This document shows positions 34,379 through 43,113 of a stretch of 64,000 nt of DNA, piece by piece. This DNA comes from Methylocystis bryophila (GTDB lineage Bacteria; Pseudomonadota; Alphaproteobacteria; Rhizobiales; Beijerinckiaceae). The stretch spans positions 1,860,001-1,924,000 of the forward strand of contig NZ_AP027149.1 of the NCBI RefSeq assembly GCF_027925445.1, read 5' to 3'. Below the pieces are notes generated by a model. The model was not told the origin of the DNA and made no database searches. It saw nothing but the letters and a program-made list of their open reading frames with translations. The stretch's first letter is position 1; every line of letters starts with the position of its first letter. The position numbers and the translations under genes were made by a program.

Positions 34379-35062
34379 TTGAACATTGAGCAAGCCTTCG
34401 ATCCGTCAATCCTCGTCTTCGCGGCGCTCGCCGTCTTCGTGCTCTGGAAGCTTCACTCGGTGCTTGGCGTGCGCAGCGAACGCGATGCGTCCGCGCCTCC
34501 GCGCAACCGTTTTTCGCCCTCCAAGGGAGGGCTCTTCGGCCCCCGGCCCGCGGCTCCCGCTCCGGCCGCGCTTGATGCGGAGCGCTGGACGGGCCTCGCC
34601 GAGCAGGGCAGCAAGGCCTGGGCCGGGCTCGACGCGATCGCCGCCACCGACCCGTCCTTCACGCGCGAGCGCTTTATCGAGGGTGCGCGCAAAGCCTATG
34701 AGATGATCGTCTCGGCCTTCGCCAAGGGTGATCGCGATACGCTGCGCCGACTGCTTTCCTCCGAAGTCTATGATAATTTCGCGCGCGAAATCGCGAGCCG
34801 CGAGGCGAACGGCGAGAGCGTCGAGACCTCGGTTGTCGCCATCGACGACACGCGCGTCGAGGATGCAAGCTCGGAGCGTGGAGTCAATAATGTGACCCTG
34901 CGTTTTGCGGTGAAGCTGCTGACGACGCGTCGCGATCGCGAGGGGAAGCTCATCGGGGGGGAAGAGCATCCCGTCTCCATTGTCGATCTCTGGACCTTCG
35001 CCCGCGCCCCGGCGTCGCGAGACCCGAACTGGAGGCTCGTCGCGACCGAATCATTGCACTAG
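34379..35062 (+). CDS. Tim44-domain protein (TimA-like)
   Basis: A 227-residue protein homologous to the C-terminal domain of mitochondrial Tim44. One N-terminal hydrophobic helix (residues 12-26) anchors it, then a Pro/Ala-rich linker, then the NTF2-like Tim44 domain (residues ~85-225) with PheIleGluGlyAlaArgLysAlaTyrGluMetIleVal and a C-terminal TrpArgLeuValAlaThrGlu. The start is TTG at 34379, with AGGGAG nine bases before. In alphaproteobacteria such proteins bind membranes and are linked to envelope assembly. It is followed by mltA and the Smr gene, a conserved order. Confidence 0.87.
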   Translation: MNIEQAFDPSILVFAALAVFVLWKLHSVLGVRSERDASAPPRNRFSPSKGGLFGPRPAAPAPAALDAERWTGLAEQGSKAWAGLDAIAATDPSFTRERFIEGARKAYEMIVSAFAKGDRDTLRRLLSSEVYDNFAREIASREANGESVETSVVAIDDTRVEDASSERGVNNVTLRFAVKLLTTRRDREGKLIGGEEHPVSIVDLWTFARAPASRDPNWRLVATESLH

Positions 35063-35201
35063 ATCGCGCTGCGCTCAGCTTCGCTCCTTGAACGCGAAAA
35101 GCGTGATTGATCCCCAGAATGTTGGAGCGCGTTTTCATGCCAAAGACAGGCCTTTCTTCATTCCCAGCGCGCTTTAGCGCCGCGACTCCCCTCCGCGCCG
35201 A

Positions 35202-36296
35202 ATGAACGGCGTCGATCTTCCGCCTTTCCGCGGCGAAGCCGTGAGCTTCGAGGCGCTTTCGGGCTTCGAGCGCGACGATTTGGCGGAAGCCTTCGCCGCC
35301 TTTCGCCGCTCGGCCGAGGCGATCGTCTCAAATGCGGCGTTGCTGCGGCCGGCGCGGCCCGCCTTCGATGGGCTCGAGGAGATTTGTCGCGCGGCGCTCA
35401 GCGAGCCCGAGGAGCCTGCGGATTTCTTTCGGCGCCGCTTCCAGCCTTTCCGACTGGAGAAGACCGGCTTGCTCACCGGCTATTACGAGGTCGAGGTCGA
35501 GGCGCGCCGCAAGCCGGAGCCGGGCTTTGCAACGCCGGTGCTGGCTCGGCCGGGCGATCTCGTCACCTTGAACGAGGCGCCGCTGATGATCCAGGGCGGA
35601 CCGCCACTTTACGCTGCACAAAGACGCGACGACGGCGCCCTCGAGCCCTACGCCCCGCGCCGGGAGATCGAGGAAGGCCCCTGGATCAGTCAGTCCCCAC
35701 CCCTCGCTTATCTCGCCGACGCGGTTGAGCTTTTTCTTATTCAGGTGCAGGGATCGGCTCGGCTCGTTTTTCCCGATGGGTCGAGCGCGGCGCTGACCTA
35801 CGACGGGAGGAACGGCCGCCCCTATACCTCGATTGGGCAACTCCTTATCGAATGCGGCCTCGTGCAGCCCGAGCGAATGTCGCTTGCGGTCTTGAAAGCG
35901 ACGTTGCGCGCGTTGGGGGCAGGCCCCGGCGAGCCGGGACGGCGGCTCATGCAGAAGAACGAGTCTTATGTCTTTTTTCGCCAAGACGATTCTCCTGAGC
36001 GGAGCCTCGGACCCATCGGCGGCGCCGGCTTAGCGCTCTCGCCGCTGCGATCCATCGCTGTTGATCGCTCGATCTGGTGCTACGGGCTTCCCTTCTGGAT
36101 TGAGGCTCGTATCCCCTGGAGGAGTCATGACGCCGAGGACTTCGCGCGGCTCATGGTCGCGCAGGACACGGGCTCGGCGATTCTTGGCGAAACCCGCGCG
36201 GACCTCTACTTTGGCTCGGGAGAGAAGGCGGGCGCGCTCGCCGGCGGCATTCGGCATGACGCGCAATTCTTCACGCTGTTGCCGAAGGTTGAGTGA
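35202..36296 (+). CDS. mltA: Membrane-bound lytic murein transglycosylase A
   Basis: A 364-residue enzyme that cleaves peptidoglycan glycan strands to anhydro-muropeptides. The double-psi barrel MltA domain is marked by GlyLeuLeuThrGlyTyrTyrGlu near residue 88 and ValGlnGlySerAla near residue 185; the C-terminal 3D domain has AlaGlnAspThrGlySerAlaIle and AspLeuTyrPheGlySer, with the three conserved Asp residues. No clear signal peptide is seen with the ATG at 35202, unlike the lipoprotein in E. coli; export may rely on an unseen upstream start, though 35063-35201 shows none. Confidence 0.9.
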   Translation: MNGVDLPPFRGEAVSFEALSGFERDDLAEAFAAFRRSAEAIVSNAALLRPARPAFDGLEEICRAALSEPEEPADFFRRRFQPFRLEKTGLLTGYYEVEVEARRKPEPGFATPVLARPGDLVTLNEAPLMIQGGPPLYAAQRRDDGALEPYAPRREIEEGPWISQSPPLAYLADAVELFLIQVQGSARLVFPDGSSAALTYDGRNGRPYTSIGQLLIECGLVQPERMSLAVLKATLRALGAGPGEPGRRLMQKNESYVFFRQDDSPERSLGPIGGAGLALSPLRSIAVDRSIWCYGLPFWIEARIPWRSHDAEDFARLMVAQDTGSAILGETRADLYFGSGEKAGALAGGIRHDAQFFTLLPKVE

Positions 36297-36342
36297 GCAA
36301 AGGTTGAGCGAGATTGAGTGAGCTGCGCGCGAGGGGAGAGGA

Positions 36343-36897
36343 ATGGATCGCGGTCGCGAGGGAAGAAGAGCGGGAAAGCTCAGCGCCTTGGACCTCGAGC
36401 TGTGGTCGGCGGTCACGGCCGATGTGAAGCCTTATCGCGATCGCCCTGTCACGCCGAAACCCGCTTCGCCGCCCCCGGCGCGCAGCGCCGACGCCGCGGC
36501 TGCGCCGCGCCTCGCGCCGCTGCCCCAAAAGCGCCCGGAGCCGCCCATGACCATCGACGAGGCGACGCGGCGCAAGCTCAAGCGCGGTCGTCTCGACGTC
36601 GACGCCAAGCTCGATCTGCATGGGTTCCGCCAGCAGGAGGCGCATGCGGCGCTGCTCGACTTTTTGCGCCGGGCGCAGGCGCGTGGGGCCCGGCTCGCGA
36701 TCGTCGTCACGGGCAAGGGGTTTGGCCGCGCCGACGGCGGAGTGCTGCGCAGGCTCGCGCCCTTGTGGCTGCAAGGGCCAGGCCTGCGCGACATTGTCGT
36801 CGGCTTCGGCGAGGCCTCGCGGCGGCATGGCGGCGAGGGCGCTCTCTATGTGCGCTTGCGTCGCGCCGATCGGGGGTCAGGCGCCAGCCGAATCTGA
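36343..36897 (+). CDS. Smr domain protein (putative nicking endonuclease)
   Basis: A 184-residue protein with a basic, Pro-rich N-terminal half and a C-terminal Smr domain from about residue 85: LysLeuAspLeuHisGlyPhe with the conserved Asp-x-His, then ValValThrGlyLysGlyPheGly. Smr domains occur in MutS2 and in stand-alone nucleases acting on DNA or RNA. It is the usual third gene after tim44 and mltA. Its 3' end overlaps the convergent hemY gene by 21 bases, so the two transcripts are complementary there. Confidence 0.9.
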   Translation: MDRGREGRRAGKLSALDLELWSAVTADVKPYRDRPVTPKPASPPPARSADAAAAPRLAPLPQKRPEPPMTIDEATRRKLKRGRLDVDAKLDLHGFRQQEAHAALLDFLRRAQARGARLAIVVTGKGFGRADGGVLRRLAPLWLQGPGLRDIVVGFGEASRRHGGEGALYVRLRRADRGSGASRI

Positions 36898-38259
36898 GGC
36901 GATGGCCGCGACCGGGGCTTGGTGCTGAAAAGCCGCGGGAATTTCCGGGCGCCCGTCCTGAGAAGGTCCAGGCGGCGGGGAAGGCGGCGGACCCCATTCG
37001 AAAGCGTCGAGCTTCCCGGTCTTGGGCGAGATCGGCGCCCAGCTTCGCGAGACCACGCCGTCGGCGATCCACGCGGGATCGCGAGGCGCGCGCGAACCGC
37101 GTGCGAGCCATTCGCGCACGGGCCCGCTGGGACCAAACTCGACGTCCTCGATTTCCGCCATGAGGAGGCAGGTGTGCGCCGTTGGCGTCTTGCCTTCGGC
37201 GACGAGCGGCGCAAGCGCCGAACGCGCCTTGGCGAAAGCGCGCGCCGAAAGCGCGGCCTGCGCCAGAGCCTGCCGGCTCTCGGGCGCCTGCGGCGCGAGG
37301 GCGGCCAGCCGCTCGGCGCGCACGAGCTTCTGCGCGTTGGTCTCCGAGGGAAAAGAGTCGAGATAGGCCGTCGCGAGCTCCGGGTGGGGCGCGCTGGGCC
37401 AAGCCTTTTCAATGAGCTTCGCCGCGAGCTTGGGATCGTTTCGCTTGATCAGAACCCGCGCCGCGACCAGGAGCGCGGGGACGAAATTCGGCCGGCGCTT
37501 CAGCGCGAGGTGGGCGAGATGCAACGCCGCCTGGGGGTCGCGCGCCTCTTTTTGCATCGCTGCGGCCGTCTCAAGCACGGCCCGGTAGCGCTCCGCAGCG
37601 GCGGCGTCCAACCCTCCCACCTTGTAGCTTTCTTCGAGCGCCTTGCGGGCTTCGTCCCACTCGCCCGCCGCGGCGTAATGCTCGAGCAGCGCCGTGCCCG
37701 CCCAAGGCAGGGGAGCGATTTCATGCGCTTCCTTGGCGAAATAATGAGCCGCTTCCGAGTCAGCGCGGCGTTGGGCCTGGATGTGCAATCCGCGCAGGCC
37801 GAGAAGCCGCGTCTCGGGCTTGAGCGTCATGCGCTGAAAGGCGGCTTCGGCCTTGCTGAAATCGCCTTCGATCTGGGCCGCCTGCGACTTGAGGTAATGC
37901 ACGAGCGGTTCATCCGGGAGCAGCTTTTCCGCCGCCTTTGCGGCGTCCCGCGCAGCCGCCGCGTCGCCCGATGCTGCGGCGACGATGCCCTTGGTCACCG
38001 CGGCGAAACCCATCTCGCGGCGACGCCCCTGCAAGCCCTCACGCATGCGCTGCGGCAGTTTGAATGTGCTCGTGACGAGCGTCCACACGAGCACAATTCC
38101 GGCGGCAGCGATGAGCAGCGCCGCCACGGCGACCGGAATGGAGGCGTCGAGGTGATAGCCGCTCCAGTCGATCGTGACCGAGCCCGGCTGGTCGATCACC
38201 TGTTCGACCCCATAGGCAAGAGCGGCGAGCAGCAGAATGAAAAATAGGATGAACCACAT
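36877..38259 (-). CDS. hemY: HemY-like TPR membrane protein
   Basis: A 460-residue protein of the proteobacterial HemY family (not the Bacillus protoporphyrinogen oxidase of that name). Two N-terminal hydrophobic helices (about residues 3-18 and 42-62) are followed by the HemY_N region and tetratricopeptide-like helices through ~400, then a Pro-rich tail. The family is linked to late haem synthesis by gene order and genetics, with no defined activity. It starts 21 bases after the stop of the Mic60-like gene, so the two form an operon. Confidence 0.88.
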   Translation of the reverse strand: MWFILFFILLLAALAYGVEQVIDQPGSVTIDWSGYHLDASIPVAVAALLIAAAGIVLVWTLVTSTFKLPQRMREGLQGRRREMGFAAVTKGIVAAASGDAAAARDAAKAAEKLLPDEPLVHYLKSQAAQIEGDFSKAEAAFQRMTLKPETRLLGLRGLHIQAQRRADSEAAHYFAKEAHEIAPLPWAGTALLEHYAAAGEWDEARKALEESYKVGGLDAAAAERYRAVLETAAAMQKEARDPQAALHLAHLALKRRPNFVPALLVAARVLIKRNDPKLAAKLIEKAWPSAPHPELATAYLDSFPSETNAQKLVRAERLAALAPQAPESRQALAQAALSARAFAKARSALAPLVAEGKTPTAHTCLLMAEIEDVEFGPSGPVREWLARGSRAPRDPAWIADGVVSRSWAPISPKTGKLDAFEWGPPPSPPPGPSQDGRPEIPAAFQHQAPVAAIASDSAGA

Positions 38260-38280
38260 GGGCGATGGCTCCTTGAGAGC

Positions 38281-39624
38281 TTAATTCTTGCCGGCGTCGA
38301 GCGCGCTGATCGCGGCCGCAACGAGCGCCGTAGAGGCCTCTTCCGCGGCGAGCCGCGCCGCGAGCAAATCGCCGAATTCCTTGCCCTCAGCGCGAGTCGT
38401 CTCGGGTAGGCCGGCGAAGGCCCGCATCGCCTCCGCGAGATCGTCGTGCGCCAGCGCCTTCTCGATCTTGGGCGTGATGTCGTCCGCCGTCGCCTTAGGC
38501 GCCTCCCCCTTGGGCCGCAAATGCACGAGCCGCTGCGCCTCAAGCACCAATTTATCGGAGAGGGGCGTCCCTTCCGGCGGCTTGTTCTCGAAAGCGCGCA
38601 GCTTTTTGCCGACGGCTTCGAAAGTGCCGAGCAGATCTCGCGGCGAAGGCGCGCCTTTTTCGGCGAATGGCGCAAGCTCCGCGAGCGACTTCGGGTCCGC
38701 GCCGAGGCGTCGCAGGGCCGCGAGCTCGGCGGCGAAGGGCTTGGCCCGCTCGAGCGCGCGCTGCACCGCTTGGGCGAGTGCGAGCGATTCCAGCGCTGCG
38801 AGCGGCTTGTCGGACTGCGGACGCGGTCCGGCCTCGACATCGGGCGTCGCCCGCGTGCCGACCTTGGGCTGTTCGAGCTGCTCCTGCAGCTTCGCCACCG
38901 ACTGCGTCAGCTCGTCCAGGCGAGCTTCGAGCCCGGCGACCGTATTTTTCGTCTCGAGATTAGCCGCTGCAGGGGCTTCCGCCCGCTCGCTCGGCGATTT
39001 CGCTTCGGCCGCGCGGCGCGCCTCGGCCGCGGCCTCAGTGGCCACGCGGACGCCGTCCTCCAGGGCCTCCAGGCGCCTGACCAGCGGCGCGATCTCATCA
39101 CTTGCGATGGCGTTTGGCGGCGGGACCGAGGGAGCCGGAGCCTGTCGCAGAGGCTCGGCTTCCGCATTCTGGACAGGCGGCTTCTGCTGAGTCTCCCGCG
39201 GGGCCGCCCATCCCGGGCCGTTGGCTGCGGGCGCGCTCGCAGCGGAGGTCGGGGTCGGATCCGTCGGCATGGAGGCCGGCGCGGGACTCGTCCTAGCCTC
39301 TTCTTCGCCCTTCGGAAGCTTCTCGGTCAGCCAGGCGCCGAGCTCTTCCTTTTCCTTCAATATGAAACTTTTGGGGTCTTCCGTCGCCTGTTCGATCGCG
39401 TCGGCGACGACGCGAAGGCGCTCATCCTGGTTCCTGAACATGACGGTAGCCGCGCCCAGCGCGGTCGCCAGCAGCCCGACCGCGGCAAGGAAGAGGGTGA
39501 AACTGCGCCCCCGACGGCGTCGCTTCTTCACGGCGACGCGTTCTGTCTCGGGCGTTGATTTCGGCGCTTGCGGCTCTTGATCTCGCGGCGCCGACGGCGC
39601 GTCGGTTTCTTTCTCGACCATCAT
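38281..39624 (-). CDS. Mitofilin/Mic60-like inner-membrane protein
   Basis: A protein of 447 residues: a basic cytoplasmic N-terminus with ArgArgArgGlyArg, one membrane helix (about 41-60), a long Ala/Pro/Glu-rich periplasmic region with predicted coiled coil (about 165-260), and a C-terminal helical mitofilin domain. Location directly before hemY is the conserved place of alphaproteobacterial Mic60, the bacterial relative of the MICOS subunit that shapes membrane invaginations. If the host is a type II methanotroph this is relevant to its intracytoplasmic membranes. Start may be either of two adjacent ATGs (39624 or 39621). Confidence 0.75.
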   Translation of the reverse strand: MMVEKETDAPSAPRDQEPQAPKSTPETERVAVKKRRRRGRSFTLFLAAVGLLATALGAATVMFRNQDERLRVVADAIEQATEDPKSFILKEKEELGAWLTEKLPKGEEEARTSPAPASMPTDPTPTSAASAPAANGPGWAAPRETQQKPPVQNAEAEPLRQAPAPSVPPPNAIASDEIAPLVRRLEALEDGVRVATEAAAEARRAAEAKSPSERAEAPAAANLETKNTVAGLEARLDELTQSVAKLQEQLEQPKVGTRATPDVEAGPRPQSDKPLAALESLALAQAVQRALERAKPFAAELAALRRLGADPKSLAELAPFAEKGAPSPRDLLGTFEAVGKKLRAFENKPPEGTPLSDKLVLEAQRLVHLRPKGEAPKATADDITPKIEKALAHDDLAEAMRAFAGLPETTRAEGKEFGDLLAARLAAEEASTALVAAAISALDAGKN

Positions 39625-39771
39625 GTTTCCTCGCCGCGCCCCTTATAGTCGACCCCGGCCTTCGGCGAAACCGCCAGCGCCTATCCGCTGAGCAACCTTT
39701 TGCTCGCCTCTGCCGGATTTCACGCCGGATAGGGCAGCGTGCTTAGACCCCAGGCGCCAGGCGCCAAACCC

Positions 39772-40641
39772 TTAAGCTTCAGTCTCGCCGACGAGCGCCA
39801 GCGTGCGCCGGGCGTCGTCGAGGTGCAGGCGCTCCACCATGCGGCCCTCGATCTGCACGACGCCTCTGTCCTGATTTTCCGGCAAGTCGAAGGCGGCGAG
39901 GATTTTTCGTGCAAAATCGACCTCTGCCGGGCTCGGCGCGAAAATCTCGTTTGCCGGTCCGATCTGCGCGGGATGGATCAGCATCTTGCCATCCATGCCA
40001 AGATCGCGCCCCTGCTCGGCCTCGTCCCGAAAGCCGGCCTCGTCGTTGAAGTCGTTGTAAATGCCGTCGATGATGTCGAGCCCGTGAACCCTGGCGGCGA
40101 GCACGGCGGCGGACAGCCAAGCCAAGAGGCCGGGGCGGCCCTTGATCAAGCGGACGCGGGTCGATTTGGCGATGTCGTTTGGGCCGAGCATGAGCGTCTC
40201 GAGGCGAGGCGCCGAGGCGAGCGCGCCGGCGATCTTTTCCACGTCCAGGATCGCCCGTGGCGTCTCGATCATCGCCCAGAGCCGCACGGAGATCGGCATG
40301 CCGACCGCCGAGAGATCGCTCGAGACCTGCAAGACGTCCTCGGGCCCGTTGACCTTCGGAATGACGATGGCGTCGGGGGAAGCCGAGGCGAGCGCGACGA
40401 GGTCGTCCCTGTACCATTGCGAGGCAGGAACGTTGACCCTGACGACAAGCTGACGCTTGCCGTAGCCGCCGCCTTTCAGAGCCGCGACAACCTGCTCCCG
40501 GGCGGTCGCCTTGGCGCTCTCGGCGACGCCGTCCTCGAGCTCGAACATCAGCGCGTCAGCGCCGAGCGCCTTGCCTTTCTCGAGGGCGCGCGCATTGGAG
40601 CCCGGCATCGCCAGGACGCTACGTTTCAATCTCGGGATCAT
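39772..40641 (-). CDS. CitE-like CoA-ester lyase (HpcH/HpaI aldolase family)
   Basis: A 289-residue TIM-barrel lyase. Typical motifs: ArgSerValLeuAlaMetProGlySerAsn at the N-terminus, MetPheGluLeuGluAspGlyVal with the Mg-binding Glu/Asp, ValValArgValAsn, and LysMetLeuIleHisProAlaGln near the C-terminus. Relatives split malyl-CoA, citramalyl-CoA or citryl-CoA. In a serine-cycle methylotroph a malyl-CoA lyase is expected, but this copy stands apart from other serine-cycle genes, so the substrate is left open. Start is ATG 40641 with AGGAAGGG before it; an ATG at 40653 overlaps that site. Confidence 0.82.
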   Translation of the reverse strand: MIPRLKRSVLAMPGSNARALEKGKALGADALMFELEDGVAESAKATAREQVVAALKGGGYGKRQLVVRVNVPASQWYRDDLVALASASPDAIVIPKVNGPEDVLQVSSDLSAVGMPISVRLWAMIETPRAILDVEKIAGALASAPRLETLMLGPNDIAKSTRVRLIKGRPGLLAWLSAAVLAARVHGLDIIDGIYNDFNDEAGFRDEAEQGRDLGMDGKMLIHPAQIGPANEIFAPSPAEVDFARKILAAFDLPENQDRGVVQIEGRMVERLHLDDARRTLALVGETEA

Positions 40642-40704
40642 TCCCTTCCTCATTTGGCGCTGATCCCGTCTTGCCGCGGGATTCTTCGTTTGATTGAAGG
40701 TCTA

Positions 40705-40758
40705 GAGCCTAGTCCTTTTCTATTGCGCGGAACCGCGTGATAGAAAAGGACTAAGCTC
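40705..40758. repeat. Long perfect hairpin, 19-base arms
   Basis: GAGC, one unpaired base, TAGTCCTTTTCTAT (to 40723), a 16-base GC-rich centre, then ATAGAAAAGGACTA, one unpaired base, GCTC (40740-40758). The 14-base inner arms match perfectly. It lies upstream of the CitE-like gene and next to another repeat copy. It is most likely a mobile palindromic element, but could form a structured RNA if transcribed. Confidence 0.65.
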
Positions 40759-40787
40759 CAAACAGAAACTTACGAGCCTATCCTAAC

Positions 40788-40823
40788 CGGAAAACCCCTT
40801 CGCACTTTCCGTGACATGCTCTA
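40788..40823. repeat. Rhizobiales palindromic repeat, copy 2
   Basis: CGGAAAACCCCTTCGCAC, TTTCCG, TGACATGCTCTA: same family and orientation as the copy at 32778-32814, slightly diverged. It lies 73 bases before the carbonic anhydrase start. Confidence 0.7.
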
Positions 40824-40895
40824 GACCCCAGCATAAGGGAGAGCGCGGGGACGCGCCAAGCCCGACGTTGCGATCAGCTCGAACCAGGACGGATC

Positions 40896-41615
40896 ATGAG
40901 CGACGACATCAGCCCGACGAAGGGATCCCCTCCGCTGCCCGGCCATCTCGTCCAGGGATATGAGAGCTTCCTGGCCGGGCGCTTCGGTCAGGAGCAGCAA
41001 CGCTACCGCACGCTTGCCGAGCAAGGTCAGCGGCCGTCGACGATGATTGTCAGCTGCTGCGATTCGCGCGTTTCGCCGGAGGTGATTTTCGACGCCCGGC
41101 CCGGCGAGCTCTTCGTGCTGCGCAACGTCGCCAATCTCGTGCCGCCTTACGAGCCCGACAACCACTATCACGGGGCCTCGGCGGCGCTCGAATATGCGGT
41201 GATGGCGCTCAAGGTCCGGCACATTCTGGTGCTCGGGCATGCTCAATGCGGCGGCGTGGCGGCCTTCGCCGACGCGCTCGCCAACCCCGATGCGCCGCCT
41301 CTCTCGGACGGCGACTTTATCGGGCGCTGGATCAAGCTGCTCGGCCCCGCGGTCGACCATGTGGGCCTGCCGCCGAGCCGCCCGGATCGCGCCTATGTCG
41401 AGCGTCTCGAGCTCGAAGCCGTCAAGCAGGGCCTGCGCAATCTGCGAACATTCCCTTGGATTGCGACGCTCGAGAAACGCCATTATCTCCATCTGCACGG
41501 CGCCTATTTTGGCGTCATGGACGGACGTCTCCTGGCGCTCGACGAGGCGCGCAATGTTTTTTCCGAGGTTGCGCCGATGTCGCACGCCTTGGCGCTCGAG
41601 GCGGCGCGATTTTGA
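40896..41615 (+). CDS. Beta-class carbonic anhydrase (plant-type clade)
   Basis: A 239-residue zinc enzyme interconverting CO2 and bicarbonate. Motifs: SerCysCysAspSerArgValSerPro (zinc Cys plus Asp/Arg dyad), ArgAsnValAlaAsnLeu, and LeuGlyHisAlaGlnCysGlyGly with zinc His and Cys, followed by a TrpIleLys helix. It is the second beta-carbonic anhydrase of the window and differs clearly in sequence from those at 9044 and 51489. Its stop TGA overlaps the TTG start of the HAD gene, so the two are probably translated together. Confidence 0.93.
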   Translation: MSDDISPTKGSPPLPGHLVQGYESFLAGRFGQEQQRYRTLAEQGQRPSTMIVSCCDSRVSPEVIFDARPGELFVLRNVANLVPPYEPDNHYHGASAALEYAVMALKVRHILVLGHAQCGGVAAFADALANPDAPPLSDGDFIGRWIKLLGPAVDHVGLPPSRPDRAYVERLELEAVKQGLRNLRTFPWIATLEKRHYLHLHGAYFGVMDGRLLALDEARNVFSEVAPMSHALALEAARF

Positions 41616-42487
41616 GCTCAATCCCCATCCCGACGATTTCCGGTCTTTCTGCGCTCGCGCCTCGATATGACGCCATATTTTGCGACGTCTGGGGCGTGCT
41701 GATCGACGGCTTGCGGTGCTTCCCAAATGCTGCGGCCGCTCTGCGCGCGTTTCGCGGCCAGGGCGGTCGGGTCGCGCTGATCACCAACGCCTCGCGGCCC
41801 AGCGCCGAGGTGGCGTTGCAGCTCGACGCCCTGGGCGTGCCCCGAGACTGCTGGGACGCGATCGTCACCGCGGGCGAGCTAACGCTTCGCGAGATCGTGG
41901 CGCGGCGCGACCAATCCTGCTTTCATCTTGGACCGCCGCAGGACAAAGGCCTTTTCGAAGCGGCGGCCCGTCTCGGCGCGCCGGCGCGGCTCGTTGGCGT
42001 GGAAGCCGCCGACTATGTCGTTTGCACGGGTCTCGTCGACGACGAGCGCGACGAGCCTGAGGATTACGACGATCGTTTACGCGCGTTGTCGAGCCGAGGT
42101 TTGACGATGCTCTGCGCCAATCCGGACGTCGTCGTCGAGGTTGGCGGCCGTCGCGTCTACTGCGCCGGCGCGCTGGCGCGACGCTATGACTCGTTCGGAG
42201 GGCGCGTGCTGACCTATGGCAAGCCGCAGAGCCTCATCTATGACGCGGCGCGGGCGGCCCTCGACGGCCCTCAGGGCGCTATCCGCGCCCTCGCCATCGG
42301 GGACGGAGCCGAGACCGACCTCGCAGGCGCTGGCCGCGCCGGGCTGGATTGCCTCTTCGTGACGGAGGGCGTCCACCGTGAGGAAATCCGGGACGCCGCC
42401 GGCGCTCTCGACCCCGAGGCGCTGGAGCGGCTGTTTTTGCGCGCCAGCGCCCGCCCCGTGGCTATGACCAGCGAACTTGTGTGGTAA
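41612..42487 (+). CDS. HAD-superfamily class IIA phosphatase (TIGR01459-type)
   Basis: A phosphatase-like protein of about 291 residues. HAD motif I is PheCysAspValTrpGlyValLeu, motif II is IleThrAsnAlaSerArgPro (Thr-Asn), the Lys is in TyrGlyLysProGln and motif IV is AlaIleGlyAspGlyAlaGluThrAsp. The layout with a large inserted cap matches the NagD-like class and the alphaproteobacterial TIGR01459 family, whose substrate is unknown. Start TTG at 41612 overlaps the carbonic anhydrase stop as TTGA, the only start placed right before motif I. Confidence 0.85.
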   Translation: MSSIPIPTISGLSALAPRYDAIFCDVWGVLIDGLRCFPNAAAALRAFRGQGGRVALITNASRPSAEVALQLDALGVPRDCWDAIVTAGELTLREIVARRDQSCFHLGPPQDKGLFEAAARLGAPARLVGVEAADYVVCTGLVDDERDEPEDYDDRLRALSSRGLTMLCANPDVVVEVGGRRVYCAGALARRYDSFGGRVLTYGKPQSLIYDAARAALDGPQGAIRALAIGDGAETDLAGAGRAGLDCLFVTEGVHREEIRDAAGALDPEALERLFLRASARPVAMTSELVW

Positions 42488-42582
42488 AGAGGGGCGGCGG
42501 GCAGAGGACGAATTCCGCAAGCGTCGGCAGACTTTCGCGGTCGGAATTTGCTCAGCCTTTGAATCTGGCGCGGCTTTCTTGT

Positions 42583-42621
42583 CGCTCGAGCGATTCCGTT
42601 CGAGTGGGAAGCGCGTTAAAG
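42583..42621. repeat. Short palindromic repeat, second family (copy A)
   Basis: CGCTCGAGCG, ATTC, CGTTCGAGTG, then GGAAGCGCGTTAAAG. The same arrangement recurs at 48471-48508 as CGCTCGAACG, ATAC, CGTTCGAGCG, GGAAACGCGCTAAAG. It lies just before the maoC start and could place the gene's leader in a hairpin. Confidence 0.6.
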
Positions 42622-42648
42622 GCCCGCCTGGGCCCATTCGGTGGAGCC

Positions 42649-43107
42649 ATGTCGATCCCGTTCAAAATATACCACTTCGAAGACCTCAGCGTCGGCATGC
42701 GCGAAACCTTGATGAAGGCCGTCATGGACGACGACGTGATCGCATTCGCGGATCTCTCCGGCGACCGCAATCCGATTCACCTCTCGGACCATTTTGCGAG
42801 CAAGACTCGCTTCGGCGAGCGGATCGTGCACGGCCTCTACACCGCGTCGCTGATCTCGACCGTGATCGGCATGTACCTTCCGGGTCCGGGCGCGGTCTAT
42901 CTCTCGCAGACCCTTTTCTTTCGTGCGCCGGTCAAGATCGGCGACGTGATCACTGTGGTGGTCGAGGTGGTCGAGCTTGTCGAAAAGGGCCGCCGCGCCA
43001 AGCTTAAATGCGAGTGCCTCGTGGACGGCAAGGTGGTGCTCGACGGCGAGGCCACGGTGATGGTGCCGAGCCGCGAGCAGGCAAGTCGCGCCGTTGGGGC
43101 CGCCTGA
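42649..43107 (+). CDS. MaoC-type enoyl-CoA hydratase
   Basis: A 152-residue hot-dog-fold hydratase. The R-specific hydratase motif is present: AlaPheAlaAspLeuSerGlyAspArgAsnProIleHisLeu, with catalytic Asp and His, followed by ArgIleValHisGlyLeuTyrThrAla. Relatives hydrate crotonyl-CoA, mesaconyl-CoA or medium-chain enoyl-CoA, the last feeding polyhydroxyalkanoate synthesis, which would suit a type II methanotroph; the sequence does not decide between these. Start ATG 42649 has GGTGGAG upstream. ribF begins six bases after its stop. A 23-base piece of the coding sequence (42699-42721) is repeated exactly inside the element at 22926-23045. Confidence 0.87.
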   Translation: MSIPFKIYHFEDLSVGMRETLMKAVMDDDVIAFADLSGDRNPIHLSDHFASKTRFGERIVHGLYTASLISTVIGMYLPGPGAVYLSQTLFFRAPVKIGDVITVVVEVVELVEKGRRAKLKCECLVDGKVVLDGEATVMVPSREQASRAVGAA

Positions 43108-43113
43108 GCCTTC

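Noticed and set aside
39772..40641. Naming the CitE-like gene as serine-cycle malyl-CoA lyase (mcl)
   Set aside because: The family fits but no other serine-cycle gene is near and the N-terminal sequence differs from typical Mcl, so the substrate is left open.
40705..40758. tRNA-like or riboswitch reading of the long hairpin
   Set aside because: No cloverleaf, no T-loop sequence and only one stem; fits a palindromic repeat better.
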